NCBI RefSeq assembly: GCF_002099195.1
Contig: NZ_NBYX01000010.1
Span: 62,001 to 126,000, forward strand
Origin: Burkholderia puraquae
GTDB lineage: Bacteria > Pseudomonadota > Gammaproteobacteria > Burkholderiales > Burkholderiaceae
Reading direction: 5' to 3'
Length of the DNA stretch: 64,000 bases
The notes under the pieces are model-generated. The model was not told the origin of the DNA, did no database searches, and worked only from the letters and a program-made list of their open reading frames with translations. Of this stretch, positions 63,954-64,000 are shown piece by piece; position 1 is the first letter of the stretch; every line of letters begins with the position of its first letter. Made by a program: the position numbers and the translations under genes.

Positions 63954-64000
63954 TCAATAGCCCATCAGCTTCTGATAACCGACCCAGAACTTGCGGATCA
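63954..64000 (-). CDS. andAc: Anthranilate dioxygenase large subunit AndAc, last residues
   Basis: Only the last 14 complete codons before the TGA stop are in the window (reading IRKFWVGYQKLMGY), in the expected position before the small subunit. Named from operon order; too short to identify alone. Confidence 0.6.
   Translation of the reverse strand, partial: IRKFWVGYQKLMGY

Overview
The window is GC-rich, densely coded DNA. The clearest markers are a cepacian exopolysaccharide (bce-I) cluster, a Wsp surface-sensing cluster that ends in a hybrid kinase/receiver instead of WspR, and an anthranilate dioxygenase operon in the order andAc-Ad-Ab-Aa. Together these point to Burkholderia, most likely the B. 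cepacia complex, and probably a secondary replicon (inference from gene content). No rRNA, tRNA, CRISPR array, intact insertion sequence or prophage was seen.

Layout. 1-3.6 kb: the end of an MFS exporter, an LRR-like protein, and an HxlR regulator divergent from an MFS gene. 3.7-18.5 kb: the cepacian cluster, with bceB to bceK on the minus strand (several genes with overlapping stop/start codons) and bceA divergent on the plus strand across an AT-rich control region. 18.6-20.3 kb: a protein with an IS402/IS5-type HTH but no visible transposase catalytic domain, then an AT-rich non-coding stretch. 20.3-25.6 kb: a rubrerythrin / Fe-S oxidoreductase / DUF3501 group behind a possible OxyR-type site, and an ECF42-like sigma factor with VOC and YCII/DGPF partners. 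25.8-36.4 kb: a secreted nuclease, DUF883 and SYLF proteins, an AI-2E-family permease, a fimbrin-like secreted protein, two oxidoreductases, a PAP2 protein, an NRAMP transporter and a GlxA-type regulator. 36.8-44.8 kb: LysR and OsmC, a DyP peroxidase, an ABC exporter preceded by a 16-codon leader ORF, a stand-alone riboflavin synthase, two coupled hypotheticals, and a CLC-F-type fluoride antiporter behind a fluoride (crcB) riboswitch. 45.1-54.0 kb: the Wsp pathway wspHRR-A-B-C-D-E-F. 54.5-64 kb: an Na+/H+ antiporter, a TPP enzyme with an aldehyde dehydrogenase, a toxin-antitoxin pair, a DUF445 membrane protein and the distal part of the andA operon.

How it fits together. The first large block makes and exports a polysaccharide under tyrosine kinase/phosphatase control (BceF/BceD). 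The second (Wsp) is a chemosensory-type pathway that in this group controls biofilm behaviour. The rest is mostly stress defence (peroxide, fluoride, metals) and catabolism. The best candidates for a second look are the fluoride riboswitch with its inserted hairpin and competing stem, the domesticated IS-HTH protein beside bceA, the leader ORF before the ABC exporter, and the OxyR-like site before rubrerythrin.
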